A DNA stretch of 64,000 nt from Georgenia ruanii. GTDB taxonomy: Bacteria; Actinomycetota; Actinomycetes; Actinomycetales; Actinomycetaceae. The translations under genes were made by a program, and so were the position numbers. The DNA lies in contig NZ_VUKE01000001.1 in the NCBI RefSeq assembly GCF_009193175.1, positions 62,001-126,000 on the forward strand, written 5' to 3'. This document shows, piece by piece, positions 1 through 10,802 of this stretch; within the stretch, counting starts at the first letter, position 1; each line of letters starts with the position of its first letter. The notes below the pieces were generated by a model. It worked only from the letters and a program-made list of their open reading frames with translations. It was not told where the DNA came from and searched no databases.

Positions 1-273
1 CGCCAGTCGTTCGTCACACGCGCATGCTAGAGCGAAAGCGCTGGTGGCGAGGTCAAGCGGGCCCGGGCTGGGCGCCCGACGTCGAGCCGAGCGGCGGCTA
101 CCGGACCTGGCGCCGGGCGAGGTCGGCGCGCTCGATCGCGACGTGGGGCCGCGGGACGGCGTTCCCAGGGGTCACTGCGGAGCTCTGCCCGGTCGGGGCT
201 TGTTCGCAAGATGCCACTGCGGGCAGTCTGGTGGTGGCGTCGTGACGAGTACGCCGACCCGTGGGGGCGCGCA

Positions 274-1449
274 GTGAAGGCGATCGTGTTCGAGGACACG
301 CGCCGTGTCGGGGTGCACGAGGTGCCGGACGCGACGATCGTCGATGCGACCGACGTGGTCATCCGGGTCACCGCGAGCGCGATCTGCGGCACGGACCTGC
401 ACATGTATGACGGACGGACCGGTGCTGAACCGGGTCTCGTGCTCGGTCACGAACCGCTGGGCGTCGTCGAGCAGGTCGGGTCGGCGGTACAGATGGTGTC
501 GCCGGGTGATCGCGTCGTGATCCCCACCCACATGTACTGCGGGGTCTGCTACAACTGCGCGCGCGGCTACACAGCGGCCTGCCTGCGGGTGCGGCCCGGC
601 GGGTTCGGCGCGGCCTACGGCTACGCGGGGATGGGCGACTACCGCGGCGCCCAGGCAGAGCTGCTCCGGGTGCCGTTCGCCGACGCCAACTGCATCCCGC
701 TGCCCGGGGAACCGTACGACGAGCACGAGGACGACTTCGTCCTTCTTGCCGACGCGTTCGTGACCGGCTGGCACGCCACGGAGCTGGCACGCGTGGGGGC
801 CGGGCCGGCGCCGGTGGCCGTGTTCGGCGCCGGCGCGGTGGGGCTGCTGGCCGCGTACTCCGCGCTGCTCAAGGGCGCCGGAGAGGTGTACGTCGTCGAC
901 GGCGTCACCGCCCGGCTGGAGAAGGCCGGTGAGCTCGGCGCCGTCCCGGTGGATTTTCGGGCCGGTGACCCGGTCGAGCAGATCCGCGAGCGGCGCCGCC
1001 AGCGCGGCCTGCCCCCCGGCGAGAGCGTCCTGGACGGCGTGCAGCACGGGATCGATGCGGTGGGTTTCCAGGCCCGCGACCGTGCCCAGCCCGACGCCGA
1101 GCTGCCCTTCCAGGTCATTGACGACCTTGCCCGGCTGGTCAACCCCACAGGACATCTGGGCATCGCCGGTGTCTATGCCGACCGTGACATGCACCCGGCA
1201 CCCGATGGCAGTACGAGCGGTGCGCTCACCGTGCCCTGGGCGACGCTGTTCGCGAAGGGCGTGTCCGTCGGGTTCGGCCGCACCCACGACCGGCGTTACA
1301 CCACGCGGTTGCGCGACCTCGTCCTGACCGGGCGCGCGCATCCCGGCCGCATCGTCACCCACCACGGCCCGCTCAGCGAGGCACCCGAACTGTTCGCCGC
1401 CTTCGACCGCCGCGAGCATGGCGTGGTCAAAGCCATCCTGCGGCCCTGA
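274..1449 (+). CDS. Zinc-dependent alcohol dehydrogenase, glutathione-independent formaldehyde dehydrogenase-like
   Basis: A 391-residue medium-chain dehydrogenase expected to oxidise formaldehyde or another aldehyde/alcohol with NAD in the cytosol. Visible features are ICGTDLHMYDGR with the catalytic zinc Cys, the GHEPLG motif, and a structural-zinc loop with Cys spaced x2, x2 and x7 (CGVCYNCARGYTAAC). The Rossmann motif AVFGAGAVGLLA follows near residue 185. I chose the GTG at 274 because the protein then starts VKAIVFEDTRRV as in relatives; an in-frame ATG at 211 would add 21 untypical residues. Substrate is inferred from family resemblance. A His-rich, possibly metal-handling peptide gene converges on it from downstream. 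Confidence 0.88.
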   Translation: MKAIVFEDTRRVGVHEVPDATIVDATDVVIRVTASAICGTDLHMYDGRTGAEPGLVLGHEPLGVVEQVGSAVQMVSPGDRVVIPTHMYCGVCYNCARGYTAACLRVRPGGFGAAYGYAGMGDYRGAQAELLRVPFADANCIPLPGEPYDEHEDDFVLLADAFVTGWHATELARVGAGPAPVAVFGAGAVGLLAAYSALLKGAGEVYVVDGVTARLEKAGELGAVPVDFRAGDPVEQIRERRRQRGLPPGESVLDGVQHGIDAVGFQARDRAQPDAELPFQVIDDLARLVNPTGHLGIAGVYADRDMHPAPDGSTSGALTVPWATLFAKGVSVGFGRTHDRRYTTRLRDLVLTGRAHPGRIVTHHGPLSEAPELFAAFDRREHGVVKAILRP

Positions 1450-1633
1450 CTCGAGCCATGTCCGGGTGCCGCACGATCGCGGTCACCTGGGTACCTCCTG
1501 CCACGGCTTGTGCGTGGAGGTCTCGTCCCGCCTTGCTCGTGGTCCGATGTCCATGCCTTGCTCCTCGGCACAGCGGCAGGGAGCACGGCATCACTCACGT
1601 CGGCCTCGAGGTGCCGGAGGTCGGCCGCGGCCC

Positions 1634-1819
1634 TCAGCCCGACGTCGGCGACTCGCTCTCCTCGCCGTGCTCGTCGTAATGACCGGCGTGCTCGGCGTGC
1701 CGGTGCCCGTCATGCACGTAGTCCACGTGGTCGCCATGCTGCACCGTCTCGTGGCCGCACCCGGGACCGTGCACGTGCGCGTGGTCGCCGTCGTGTTGCC
1801 GGTGCGTCTCAGCCGTCAT
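1634..1819 (-). CDS. Small histidine-rich protein, possible metal binding
   Basis: A 61-residue protein with 14 His, including HGDHVDYVHDGHRHAEH. Similar short peptides are common in actinobacteria and are often labelled zinc-permease related, but no transmembrane segment is visible, so a soluble zinc/nickel binding or storage role is the safer inference. The gene has its own start ATG, a GGGAG-type ribosome site and a TATCCT -10 hexamer about 30 nt upstream. It converges with the zinc-dependent ADH gene, which may share a metal theme. Function is not proven. Confidence 0.7.
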   Translation of the reverse strand: MTAETHRQHDGDHAHVHGPGCGHETVQHGDHVDYVHDGHRHAEHAGHYDEHGEESESPTSG

Positions 1820-1849
1820 GACCAGGCTCCCTCGATCGATCCCTCACCG

Positions 1850-1855
1850 AGGATA
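1850..1855 (-). promoter_or_regulatory. -10 hexamer TATCCT for the His-rich peptide gene
   Basis: Reading the minus strand, TATCCT lies about 30 nt before the ATG at 1819 and is followed by a GGGAG ribosome site. No clear -35 element is visible. Confidence 0.4.
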
Positions 1856-1951
1856 CGACCGGACACGGCGCCGAGGCTCGACGAGCGACACCCCGGAGTC
1901 GTCCTGCGCGCCGTCACCATCTGGCCCGACGCACCAAGGGCCACGCCCCAG

Positions 1952-3640
<1,689 letters not shown>

Positions 3641-3766
3641 GAGCCCATCCTGCCAGGCCGGGCCGCCGATGGGCCCGGCAGGCCCGCTCCCCGGCGCCGG
3701 GGTGACCAGCGTCACCCGCCGGCCGGGGCCGCCTGCGCGGTGCGGGTGAGCGCGCCCGGGAGCCGG

Positions 3767-4684
3767 TCAGGCCGGGATGAGGGCGTGCTCGCGCAGGGTC
3801 TGTGCGAGGACGGCCACCTCGGCCGGGGAGGCCTCGACCAGCGGCAGGCGCACGGCGGGGCTCTCGATGAGGCCCTGGAGGTACACGGCGGCCTTGGCCA
3901 TGACGGCGCCCTGGCCACCGCCCATGATCGCCGCGACGAGCGGGCGCATGCGCGCGGCGACCTCGCGGGCGCCGGGCAGGTCCCCGGCGTCGACCTCGCG
4001 GACCATCTCCGCGTAGGCCCCGGCCGCCACGTGGCCCACGACGGACACGACGCCGGAGGCGCCGTGCGCCAGCCAGTCGAAGTTCAGCCCGTCGTCGCCG
4101 GAGTAGTACTCGAGCCCGGTGCGCGCCATCCGCTCGAAGCCGGCGGGCACGTTGCCGGTGGCGTCCTTCACGCCGAGGATGCGCGGGTGCTCGGCGAGCC
4201 GGTCGAGGGTGTCGTCGCCGATGGCGACGCCGGTGCGGCCGGGGATGTCGTAGAGCAGCACCGGCACGTCGACCGCGTCGGCGACCGCCTTGATGTGCCG
4301 GTACACGCCCTCCTGGGAGGGCCGGTTGTAGTACGGGGACACGACGAGCACGCCGCGCGCCCCGGAGCGCTCGGCGCCCTGGGCGATGCGGACCGCGTGC
4401 GCGGTGTCGTTGGACCCGGCGCCGCCGATGACCATGGCCCGGTCCCCCACCGCGTCGACGACGGCGCGCACGAGGTCGTCCTTCTCCGGTTGGTGGGTGG
4501 TGGGCGACTCGCCGGTGGTGCCGTTGAGCACGAGGGCGTCGCACCCGTCGTCGACGAGGCGGACCGCCACCCTGATGGCCGAGTCGATGTCGATCGAGCC
4601 GTCGGCGTGGAAGGGCGTGACCATCGCCGTCGAGACGGACCCGAAGGTGCGCGACGGGAGGTGGGTGGCGATCTGCTCGGTCAT
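3767..4684 (-). CDS. dapA: 4-hydroxy-tetrahydrodipicolinate synthase
   Basis: A 305-residue TIM-barrel aldolase that condenses pyruvate with aspartate semialdehyde in the lysine/diaminopimelate pathway. GTTGESPTT, SPYYNRPSQEGVYRH with the catalytic Tyr, and the Schiff-base Lys in LGVKDATGN are all present. The ATG at 4684 has TACGGT six nt upstream, pointing to a leaderless transcript. It is separated from dapB by about 2.5 kb holding two opposite-strand accessory genes, whereas many actinobacteria keep dapB and dapA close together. Confidence 0.97.
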   Translation of the reverse strand: MTEQIATHLPSRTFGSVSTAMVTPFHADGSIDIDSAIRVAVRLVDDGCDALVLNGTTGESPTTHQPEKDDLVRAVVDAVGDRAMVIGGAGSNDTAHAVRIAQGAERSGARGVLVVSPYYNRPSQEGVYRHIKAVADAVDVPVLLYDIPGRTGVAIGDDTLDRLAEHPRILGVKDATGNVPAGFERMARTGLEYYSGDDGLNFDWLAHGASGVVSVVGHVAAGAYAEMVREVDAGDLPGAREVAARMRPLVAAIMGGGQGAVMAKAAVYLQGLIESPAVRLPLVEASPAEVAVLAQTLREHALIPA

Positions 4685-4690
4685 GCACGA

Positions 4691-4696
4691 ACCGTA
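4691..4696 (-). promoter_or_regulatory. -10 hexamer of a probable leaderless promoter (dapA)
   Basis: TACGGT on the minus strand is separated from the dapA ATG by exactly six nt, leaving no room for a leader with a ribosome site. Confidence 0.5.
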
Positions 4697-4806
4697 ACGC
4701 CCGCGCGGGGCGCCAGGAGACCGCCATCCCACATCGTGGTGGCGGTCACCACCGTGGCTGCCCGGCACGGCGACGCTCGCCGGCTCCCCGCCACCCGGCC
4801 GGCCGC

Positions 4807-4812
4807 TAGCCT
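4807..4812 (+). promoter_or_regulatory. -10 hexamer of a probable leaderless promoter (GNAT gene)
   Basis: TAGCCT is followed by seven nt and then the GTG start at 4820. Confidence 0.5.
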
Positions 4813-4819
4813 GGGGGGC

Positions 4820-5539
4820 GTGACCTCCGCCGACGACGCCCACGACGACCTGCTCGGCCGCCTCCTGGCGGAGTCCGGCGGCGCCGGCGGGCCGGGGAAC
4901 GATCCCGCGCACGCCGGTCACGCCCACAGCGACCCGCTCCGGCCCACCGCCGACCACTCCGTCCGCCCGGCACTGCCCGAGGACGCCGAGGCGCTCGGCG
5001 ACATCCACGCCCGCACCCTGCGGGCGACGCTGACGGCGGCCGTGGGCGAGCTGGACCCGGCGGTCGGTGCCTCGATCGACGCGGCCGCGCTCGGTGCCGC
5101 CTGGCGCGGGGCCATCACCACGCCGCCGTCGCCCCGGCACCGGGTCCTCACGGCGTGCGCCGGCGCCCAGGTGGTGGGCTTCGCGGCGTTCGCGCCGGCG
5201 GAGACCGCGGTGGAGGTCGAGGCCGGCCCCGGCGACGACGACGAGGGACACCCGGCCGGGGCGCCCTCCCCCGGCCCCGCCCGGGCCGTCGCGGAGATCC
5301 TCGCCCTGGAGGTGCCCGCCGCCCACGCCCGCCGGGGGCACGGCTCCCGGCTGCTCGCGGCGTGCGTCGACCTCCTGCGCGAGCAGGGCGCGACGCGGGT
5401 GCAGGCGTGGGCCGTGCAGGACGACGAGTCGCGCACCCGGTTCCTCAGCCAGGCCGGCTTCGCCCCCGCCGGCGTGCGGCGCACCCTCGACGTGGCGGGC
5501 ACACCGGTGACCGAGATCTGCTGGTACGCCGAGCTCTGA
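4820..5539 (+). CDS. GNAT family N-acetyltransferase
   Basis: A 239-residue protein. Residues 1-50 are a low-complexity Ala/Asp/His stretch; an acetyltransferase domain follows. Motif A is ILALEVPAAHARRGHGSRLLAACVDLL, shortened here as ARRGHGSRLL for the acetyl-CoA loop, and the domain ends with FLSQAGFAPAGVRR. The substrate is unknown. The GTG at 4820 is favoured because of the TAGCCT hexamer seven nt upstream. It diverges from dapA, with both promoters in the 135-bp gap. Confidence 0.8.
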   Translation: MTSADDAHDDLLGRLLAESGGAGGPGNDPAHAGHAHSDPLRPTADHSVRPALPEDAEALGDIHARTLRATLTAAVGELDPAVGASIDAAALGAAWRGAITTPPSPRHRVLTACAGAQVVGFAAFAPAETAVEVEAGPGDDDEGHPAGAPSPGPARAVAEILALEVPAAHARRGHGSRLLAACVDLLREQGATRVQAWAVQDDESRTRFLSQAGFAPAGVRRTLDVAGTPVTEICWYAEL

Positions 5540-5698
5540 GTCCAGGGCGGGTTCTCCCCGGCCGCTGTGTCCCGTCCTCATGCCATCCGGCTCGGCCGTC
5601 CCACCCGTCCGACTCGCCCACCAATGCCCCTCGGCTGGTCCGTCCACACCCCCTCCGGCTCGGTTCACCCGGCCCGATGGAATGTCGGTGGTCGGTCA

Positions 5699-5704
5699 TA
5701 GCGT
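5699..5704 (+). promoter_or_regulatory. -10 hexamer of a probable leaderless promoter (DUF222/HNH gene)
   Basis: TAGCGT ends at 5704 and the ATG at 5711 follows after six nt. The in-frame GTG at 5705 touches the hexamer and so is unlikely to be the start. Confidence 0.5.
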
Positions 5705-5710
5705 GTGGGC

Positions 5711-7099
5711 ATGGTCAACGACGACCCTGCGGACAGACGGCCCGACCCCGACGACGGCGACAGCGGCGGCGGGCAGAGCCGGTTCGGGCTCGGCCCGGGG
5801 CCGGCCGCCGACCTCGAGCTCACCGCTCCCGGGCCGGTCCTGGCCCGCCGCCTAGCCGCGCTGTCCCCCGCCGACCTCGATGACGCCACCGTGGTCGAGG
5901 CGATCGCCGGCTACGAGCGCATGGTCGGCTGGGCCACCGCCGCCCAGGCGCGCCTGATCACCGAGCTCCTCGCCCGCCGCACCCCGGCCCCCAAGCCCGG
6001 CCCGCACCCCGAGGTCCTCGCCGCCTTCGAGATCCAGGCCCGCCTGGGCATCACCCGCTACGGCGCCGAGGCCAAGGTCGGCTACGCCACCCAGCTCGAC
6101 GACTACCCCGAGGTCGCCGACGCCCTCGCCCGCGGGGAGATCGACACCGCCAAGTCCAAGATCCTCCTCGATCCCATCTACGGCCTGCCCGGCAAGAAGC
6201 TCCGCGCCCTCCACGCCCGCCTGCTGCCCACCGCGGCCAACCTCACCGGGCCCCAGCTGCGCGACCGGATGCGCCGGGCGGCCCTGGCCCACGACCCCGA
6301 CCACGCCGCCAAGCGCCACGCCACGGCCTACGCCGAGCGCGCGGTGACCGTCGAGCCGGCCCACGACGGGATGTCCTGGGTGTCGGCACTGCTGCGCTGC
6401 GACGACGCCGAGGCCACCCGCACCTACCTCGACAGCCTCGCCGCCGCCGCCAAGACCCCAGGCGACACCCGCAGCGCAGACCAGCGCCGTGCCGACGCCT
6501 TTCGGGACCTGTTCCGCACCCTGCTCGACCGCGGCCTCGACCTCGACGGCGCCGAGCTGCCCACGCCCGCACGTCGCCGACCGCACCTGCAGGTCACCAT
6601 CGGAGCGGGCACCCTCCTGGGCCTCGACGACGCCCCGGGCCTCCTCGCCGGCTACGGGCCCATTCCCGCCGACCTCGCCCGCGAGATCGCCCTGGACGCG
6701 ACCTGGCAGGCGCTGATCACCGACGCCACCACCGGCGAGGTGGTCGCCCTGGGCACCAAGGCGTACCGCCCCGGGGCGGTCCTGGCCCGCACCGTCGTCG
6801 CCCGGGACGTCACCTGCACCTACATCGGCTGCCGCGTCCCGGCCTGGCGTTGCGACCTCGACCACACCCCGGAGTACGACCCCAGCCGGGCCGCCTCCGA
6901 GGTCCAGACCCGGCTGGACACCCTGTACTCCCGCTGCCGCTCCCACCACGGCGCCAAGACCACCAAGGCCTGGCGGACCCACCGCGATCCCGCGACCGGG
7001 GACAGCGTCTGGATCGCCCCGACCGGCCATACCTATCGCCGCGAGGTCAACAAGCCGCCAGGCGCCGCGCCGCCGGCCGAGGACCCGCCGCCGTTCTGA
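5711..7099 (+). CDS. DUF222 (13E12 repeat family) HNH endonuclease-like protein
   Basis: A 462-residue protein with an N-terminal DUF222 helical region and a C-terminal HNH nuclease domain. The latter shows CTYIGCRVPAWRCDLDHT followed by YSRCRSHHGAKT, giving the HNH core and zinc-type Cys. This family is often multicopy in actinobacterial genomes and has no settled function. It sits with a GNAT gene, both opposite to the dap genes, in a spot where related genomes usually have none, so it looks like an accessory insertion. No terminal repeats or recombinase accompany it. Confidence 0.88.
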   Translation: MVNDDPADRRPDPDDGDSGGGQSRFGLGPGPAADLELTAPGPVLARRLAALSPADLDDATVVEAIAGYERMVGWATAAQARLITELLARRTPAPKPGPHPEVLAAFEIQARLGITRYGAEAKVGYATQLDDYPEVADALARGEIDTAKSKILLDPIYGLPGKKLRALHARLLPTAANLTGPQLRDRMRRAALAHDPDHAAKRHATAYAERAVTVEPAHDGMSWVSALLRCDDAEATRTYLDSLAAAAKTPGDTRSADQRRADAFRDLFRTLLDRGLDLDGAELPTPARRRPHLQVTIGAGTLLGLDDAPGLLAGYGPIPADLAREIALDATWQALITDATTGEVVALGTKAYRPGAVLARTVVARDVTCTYIGCRVPAWRCDLDHTPEYDPSRAASEVQTRLDTLYSRCRSHHGAKTTKAWRTHRDPATGDSVWIAPTGHTYRREVNKPPGAAPPAEDPPPF

Positions 7100-7140
7100 C
7101 GCGGCTCATCGTCTGCCCCACCGTGCTGACCGCCTTCCCA

Positions 7141-7157
7141 GCGCCTGGCCCAGGCGC
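7141..7157. terminator. Possible bidirectional terminator hairpin
   Basis: GCGCCTG, a three-base loop and CAGGCGC form a 7-bp GC stem between the convergent DUF222/HNH gene and dapB. There is no T-tract. Confidence 0.35.
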
Positions 7158-7196
7158 GTGCCAGCGGCGCGCCTGTCGTCGGCCCGACGCCGAACC

Positions 7197-7973
7197 TCAG
7201 CTGAGGTCGAGCACCTGGTCGAGCCCGAAGGTCACACCGGGCCGGCCGACGACCTCGCGCACGGCGAGGAGGACGCCGGGCATGAAGCTGGACCGGTCGA
7301 AGGAGTCCGTGCGGATGGTCAGCTGCTCGCCGGGGTTGCCCAGCAGGATCTCCTCGTGCGCCACGAGGCCGCGCAGCCGGACCGCGTGGACGTGCACGCC
7401 GTCGACCACCGCGCCGCGAGCGCCGTCGACCTGTGTCTGCGTGGCGTCCGGCATGGCGCCCAGCCCGGCCGCGGCCCGGGCCTCGGCGATGTGGCGCGCG
7501 GTGGTGAGCGCCGTGCCCGACGGGGCGTCGACCTTGTTCGGGTGGTGGAGCTCGACCACCTCGGCCGACTCGAAGAAGCGGGCCGCCTGCTTCGCGAACG
7601 TCATCGCGAGCACCGCGGAGAGGGCGAAGTTCGGGGCGATGAGGACCCCGAGAGCGTCATCGCCGTCGCGCCCGGCGTTGCGCTCCTCGAGGTGTCGGCG
7701 CACCCGGTCGAGCGACTCGTCGGTCCACCCGGTTGTGCCGACGACGACGCTCAGCCCCGCGTCGATGAGGGCGTGCACGTTGGCCTCGGTCGCCCCCGGG
7801 ACCGTGAACTCGACCGCCACCGTCGCGCCGCTGCCCGCGAGCGCGTCGATGCTGTCGGCGGAGCCCAGCTTGGCGACGAGCTCAAGGTCGTCCGCGCTCT
7901 CAACGGCGTCGCACGCCGCCTGGCCCATCCGTCCATGGGCGCCGATCACTGCGACTGCGAGGGGGGAAGTCAC
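7197..7973 (-). CDS. dapB: 4-hydroxy-tetrahydrodipicolinate reductase
   Basis: A 258-residue NAD(P)H-dependent reductase, the step after DapA in lysine/diaminopimelate synthesis. The nucleotide-binding loop is AVIGAHGRMG; VEFTVPGA and the catalytic HHPNKVDAPSGTAL segment are intact. The start is a GTG at 7973 with TAGGCT six nt upstream, so it is probably leaderless. It is flanked by the accessory DUF222/HNH and GH3 genes rather than by the usual dap/thyX/pnp neighbours. Confidence 0.97.
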   Translation of the reverse strand: MTSPLAVAVIGAHGRMGQAACDAVESADDLELVAKLGSADSIDALAGSGATVAVEFTVPGATEANVHALIDAGLSVVVGTTGWTDESLDRVRRHLEERNAGRDGDDALGVLIAPNFALSAVLAMTFAKQAARFFESAEVVELHHPNKVDAPSGTALTTARHIAEARAAAGLGAMPDATQTQVDGARGAVVDGVHVHAVRLRGLVAHEEILLGNPGEQLTIRTDSFDRSSFMPGVLLAVREVVGRPGVTFGLDQVLDLS

Positions 7974-7979
7974 GCAGGC

Positions 7980-7985
7980 AGCCTA
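7980..7985 (-). promoter_or_regulatory. -10 hexamer of a probable leaderless promoter (dapB)
   Basis: TAGGCT on the minus strand is separated from the dapB GTG by six nt. Confidence 0.5.
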
Positions 7986-8052
7986 GGCGATCGGCACACA
8001 GGTGAGCCGCGGTGGACCACCGGCCGACCGACGGCGGAGGGCGCAGCACACG

Positions 8053-8084
8053 GGCGAGTCCCCACCCGCAGGTGGGGGCTCGCC
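8053..8084 (-). terminator. Hairpin terminator downstream of the GH3 gene
   Basis: A 14-bp stem with one G-T pair and a CGCA loop (arms containing GAGTCCCCACC and GGTGGGGGCTC). It lies about 85 nt beyond the GH3 stop, after the short tandem repeat. There is no T-tract, as is common for high-GC actinobacterial terminators. Confidence 0.55.
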
Positions 8085-8125
8085 GAGGCGGCGTCAGTGC
8101 CGCCTGTGCGGAGCCGGTTCCGTCC

Positions 8126-8190
8126 TCCTAGGTGAGGCCGGGGTCAGTTCTCGTAGGTAACGCCGGGTCAGTTCTCGTAGGTGAGGCCGA
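8126..8190. repeat. Tandem copies of the GH3 gene 3' end
   Basis: Units of 25 nt (8126-8150) and 24 nt (8151-8174), plus a partial copy inside the gene, share TAGGTGAGGCCG and GGGTCAGTTC. On the minus strand the last codons and the TGA are repeated after the true stop. Confidence 0.75.
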
Positions 8191-10534
8191 ACCCGAAGGG
8201 GAACAGCTCGCCGTCGTCGGTCTCCTTGTAGCCGGGCAGGTCGCTGTACTGCTGCTCGATGGCCGCGCGCGTGCCCGCGAGGGCGAACGGCATCTTGCCC
8301 TGTGGCTTGAAGTCGCCCGAGAGGACGTCCATGAGCGCGGTGTCGCTGATGCCGAAGCCGGCCACGATGGCACCGGCGTCGCGCAGGTGGCTCGCCTCGT
8401 CGAGGACGAAGGGCTGACGGAAGTAGACGTGCAGGACGGTGTTCTCCGCGCCGACCTCGTTCATGACCTGCTGGATGTCGCTCAGCGCCGGCACGACCTG
8501 CCACGACTGAGCCTGCGCCATGCCGGAGAAGTCCAAGATGCCGGACTCCCACGGCAGGGAACCGCCGAAGCGCAAGCCGTTGTCCGTGCACGGCGCCGTG
8601 GTGTCGTAGGAGACGCAGACGTCCTCGGCGCCGAACGGGTGCTGCCCGTCGAGGGCGGCGGTGCCCGGCATGACGATCGGGTTGACCGGTGTGCTCGGGT
8701 CGGCGGCGGCGGCGCGGCTGTCGAACGTGGCAGTGTTCTTGTTCTTCGCCGTGACGTTGATGATCGCGTAGTCGGCGTCGGCGGCGCTGGGCCGCTTGCC
8801 GTCGACGAGCGTGTTGCCGTTGATGACGGTGAAGCCCTCGGCGGCGACGGCGGCCTCGTTGAAGTCCCCGAGGATGTAGACCGTGGAGCCCTTCTTCAGC
8901 GGCAGGGCCTTGTCGCCGTCCTCGGTGGTGTTGTTCTGCAGCAGCACGGCGGACTTGCGCTGGACGTCGAGGCCGACCGCGCGGTTCTGCGCGCTGCCCA
9001 CCGTCTCGTCGGCCGCCGCCGGGTCGACGTAGGGGTCCTCGAACAGGCCCATCTGGAACATCGGGGTGAGCAGCCGCGTGGCGGCGAGCGTCACGCGCTC
9101 CTCGGTCACCTGGCCGGACTCGACGAGGTCGATGATCGTCTGGACGTCGTGGAAGCCCGAGAGGGTGTCCGTGCCGCCGTTGATGGCGGCCGCGACGCGC
9201 TCGGGCACGGTGTTGCGCTCCAGGCCCCAGGCGCGGTCGGTGATGATCCCGGTGTCGGAGTTGACGTACCCCTGGAAGCCGAGCTTGCCGCGCAGCAGGT
9301 CGTTGACGATCTGGTTGGAGAACGCCATGCCGGTGTTGTCGTAGGTGACGCCGTCGTAGGTCAGGTCGATCGGGGCGCCGTAGTACGGCATGATCGCCGA
9401 CACGCCGGCGTCGATGGCGGCCTCGAACGGCTTGAGGTGCTCGCCGAAGGCGCCGCCCGGGTACACCTGGGTCTTGCCGAAGGAGTAGTGCGGGTCGAGG
9501 CCAAGCTCCTGAGGGCCGCCGCCCGGGAAGTGCTTCATCGTCAGGGCGACGTCGCTGTCGGGGCTGAGGGAGACGCCGTTCTTGTCGACGGGGCCCTGCA
9601 GGGTGCCGACCAGAGTCTTCATGATGTTGGCGTTGAGGTCGGCGTCCTCGGTGAACGTCTCGTGCGTGCGGTACCACCGCGGCTCGGTGGACAGGTCCGC
9701 CATGTAGCCGTACATGCCGCGCAGGCCGATGGAGGACCACTCGTCGCCCATGACCTCGGCGAAGTCCTCGACGACGGACATGTCGCCCGTGGTGGGGGCC
9801 TTGCCGGTCTTGCGGGTCTGCTCGCCGAGCGCGGCGGCGGCGATGCCGGCCTCCTTCGGGAAGGCGCTCATGGCGCCGGCGGACTCGTTGATGCCGGCCC
9901 GCGCGTCCGGGTCGATGTGGTTGCGGGCGTTGGACTTGTACAGCACCGGGATGCCGAGCCGCGTGGCCTCGCTCAGCTCCTGGATGGTGTTCATGTAGGT
10001 GGCGGCCTCGGACGGAGTCACCGAGGTCGTGGCGCCGAAGCCGCTGCCCGGCTGCCCGCACACCGCCTTGTCCGCGCCGGTGACGGTGTTGCGGAAGATG
10101 AAACGGTGCATGTACTGGTTGTCGAGATAGTCCGCCGTGCTCGCGCCGGGCACGCCCCGGGTCTGCGTCGCCTGGTCGCACTCGGCGTTGAGCGTGTCGA
10201 TGAGCATGAGGCCGGCCTTCTCCTCCAGCGTCATGCGCGCGACGAGATCGGCGACCCGCTTGTCGGTCGACTTGGTCCAGTCCTCGTAGGGGTCGATCTT
10301 GCCGTTGGCGTTGAGGTCGCGGAAGGACCGCTGCCCCTGCTTGATGATCGGCTTGACGCGCGACTCCACCTGCTGCGCGTTCTTGCCGCCGGCGTTCGAG
10401 TGCGCCGGCGGGTTGCCGCCGGCGCTGGAGTGGTCCGGCGGCGCCGCGAACGCTCCGCCCGCCAGCGCGAGGGACAACGGGATGGCGACAGCCACCGCCG
10501 CGAGCCCCCGTCGTCGCGATCTGCGTGTGCTCAT
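8168..10534 (-). CDS. Secreted glycoside hydrolase family 3 protein
   Basis: A 788-residue exported enzyme with a signal peptide (twin-Arg-like MSTRRSRRRGLAAVA, hydrophobic core, AFA cleavage site), a Gly/Asn/Ser linker, then the GH3 barrel. The segment GKIDPYEDW, the KHFPGGGPQE substrate loop and VNSDTGIITDRAWG with the likely nucleophile Asp near residue 426 are seen; the C-terminal domain ends FPFGFGLTYEN. Substrate is unknown; beta-glucosidase or a related exo-glycosidase is typical. The ATG at 10534 has a GAGGGAGA ribosome site. No sugar transporter or LacI gene is adjacent. Confidence 0.9.
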   Translation of the reverse strand: MSTRRSRRRGLAAVAVAIPLSLALAGGAFAAPPDHSSAGGNPPAHSNAGGKNAQQVESRVKPIIKQGQRSFRDLNANGKIDPYEDWTKSTDKRVADLVARMTLEEKAGLMLIDTLNAECDQATQTRGVPGASTADYLDNQYMHRFIFRNTVTGADKAVCGQPGSGFGATTSVTPSEAATYMNTIQELSEATRLGIPVLYKSNARNHIDPDARAGINESAGAMSAFPKEAGIAAAALGEQTRKTGKAPTTGDMSVVEDFAEVMGDEWSSIGLRGMYGYMADLSTEPRWYRTHETFTEDADLNANIMKTLVGTLQGPVDKNGVSLSPDSDVALTMKHFPGGGPQELGLDPHYSFGKTQVYPGGAFGEHLKPFEAAIDAGVSAIMPYYGAPIDLTYDGVTYDNTGMAFSNQIVNDLLRGKLGFQGYVNSDTGIITDRAWGLERNTVPERVAAAINGGTDTLSGFHDVQTIIDLVESGQVTEERVTLAATRLLTPMFQMGLFEDPYVDPAAADETVGSAQNRAVGLDVQRKSAVLLQNNTTEDGDKALPLKKGSTVYILGDFNEAAVAAEGFTVINGNTLVDGKRPSAADADYAIINVTAKNKNTATFDSRAAAADPSTPVNPIVMPGTAALDGQHPFGAEDVCVSYDTTAPCTDNGLRFGGSLPWESGILDFSGMAQAQSWQVVPALSDIQQVMNEVGAENTVLHVYFRQPFVLDEASHLRDAGAIVAGFGISDTALMDVLSGDFKPQGKMPFALAGTRAAIEQQYSDLPGYKETDDGELFPFGFGLTYEN

Positions 10535-10802
10535 GTGCTGGTCTCCCTCGACCTCGACGGGTGGTCGGGCGACTCCTCGCGGTGCCCCCGTACCACGAAA
10601 CTGACGCCGTCCGTCCGACGGAGGCGCCGACGCCCCCGACCATCCGGTCGGCTCCCAGGTGAATCCCAGTGGGGGACACTCTGAGACGTCGGTCACGTCG
10701 CGGCAACGAGTTGCCAGATCTTGCCACCGGGCCAGGGGGCGCCCGCGGACGTCGGACCCGGTGCAGCGCCCGGCAGATGGGAGGATCAGGGTGACCTGGC
10801 GG

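Noticed and set aside
1-273. Possible gene remnant at the left edge
   Set aside because: A few codons end at TAG 28-30 and the rest shows only short unconvincing frames; nothing can be supported.
5711-7099. DUF222/HNH gene as a homing or transposable element
   Set aside because: No terminal repeats, intron signs or transposase were seen; the family is common and static in actinobacteria.
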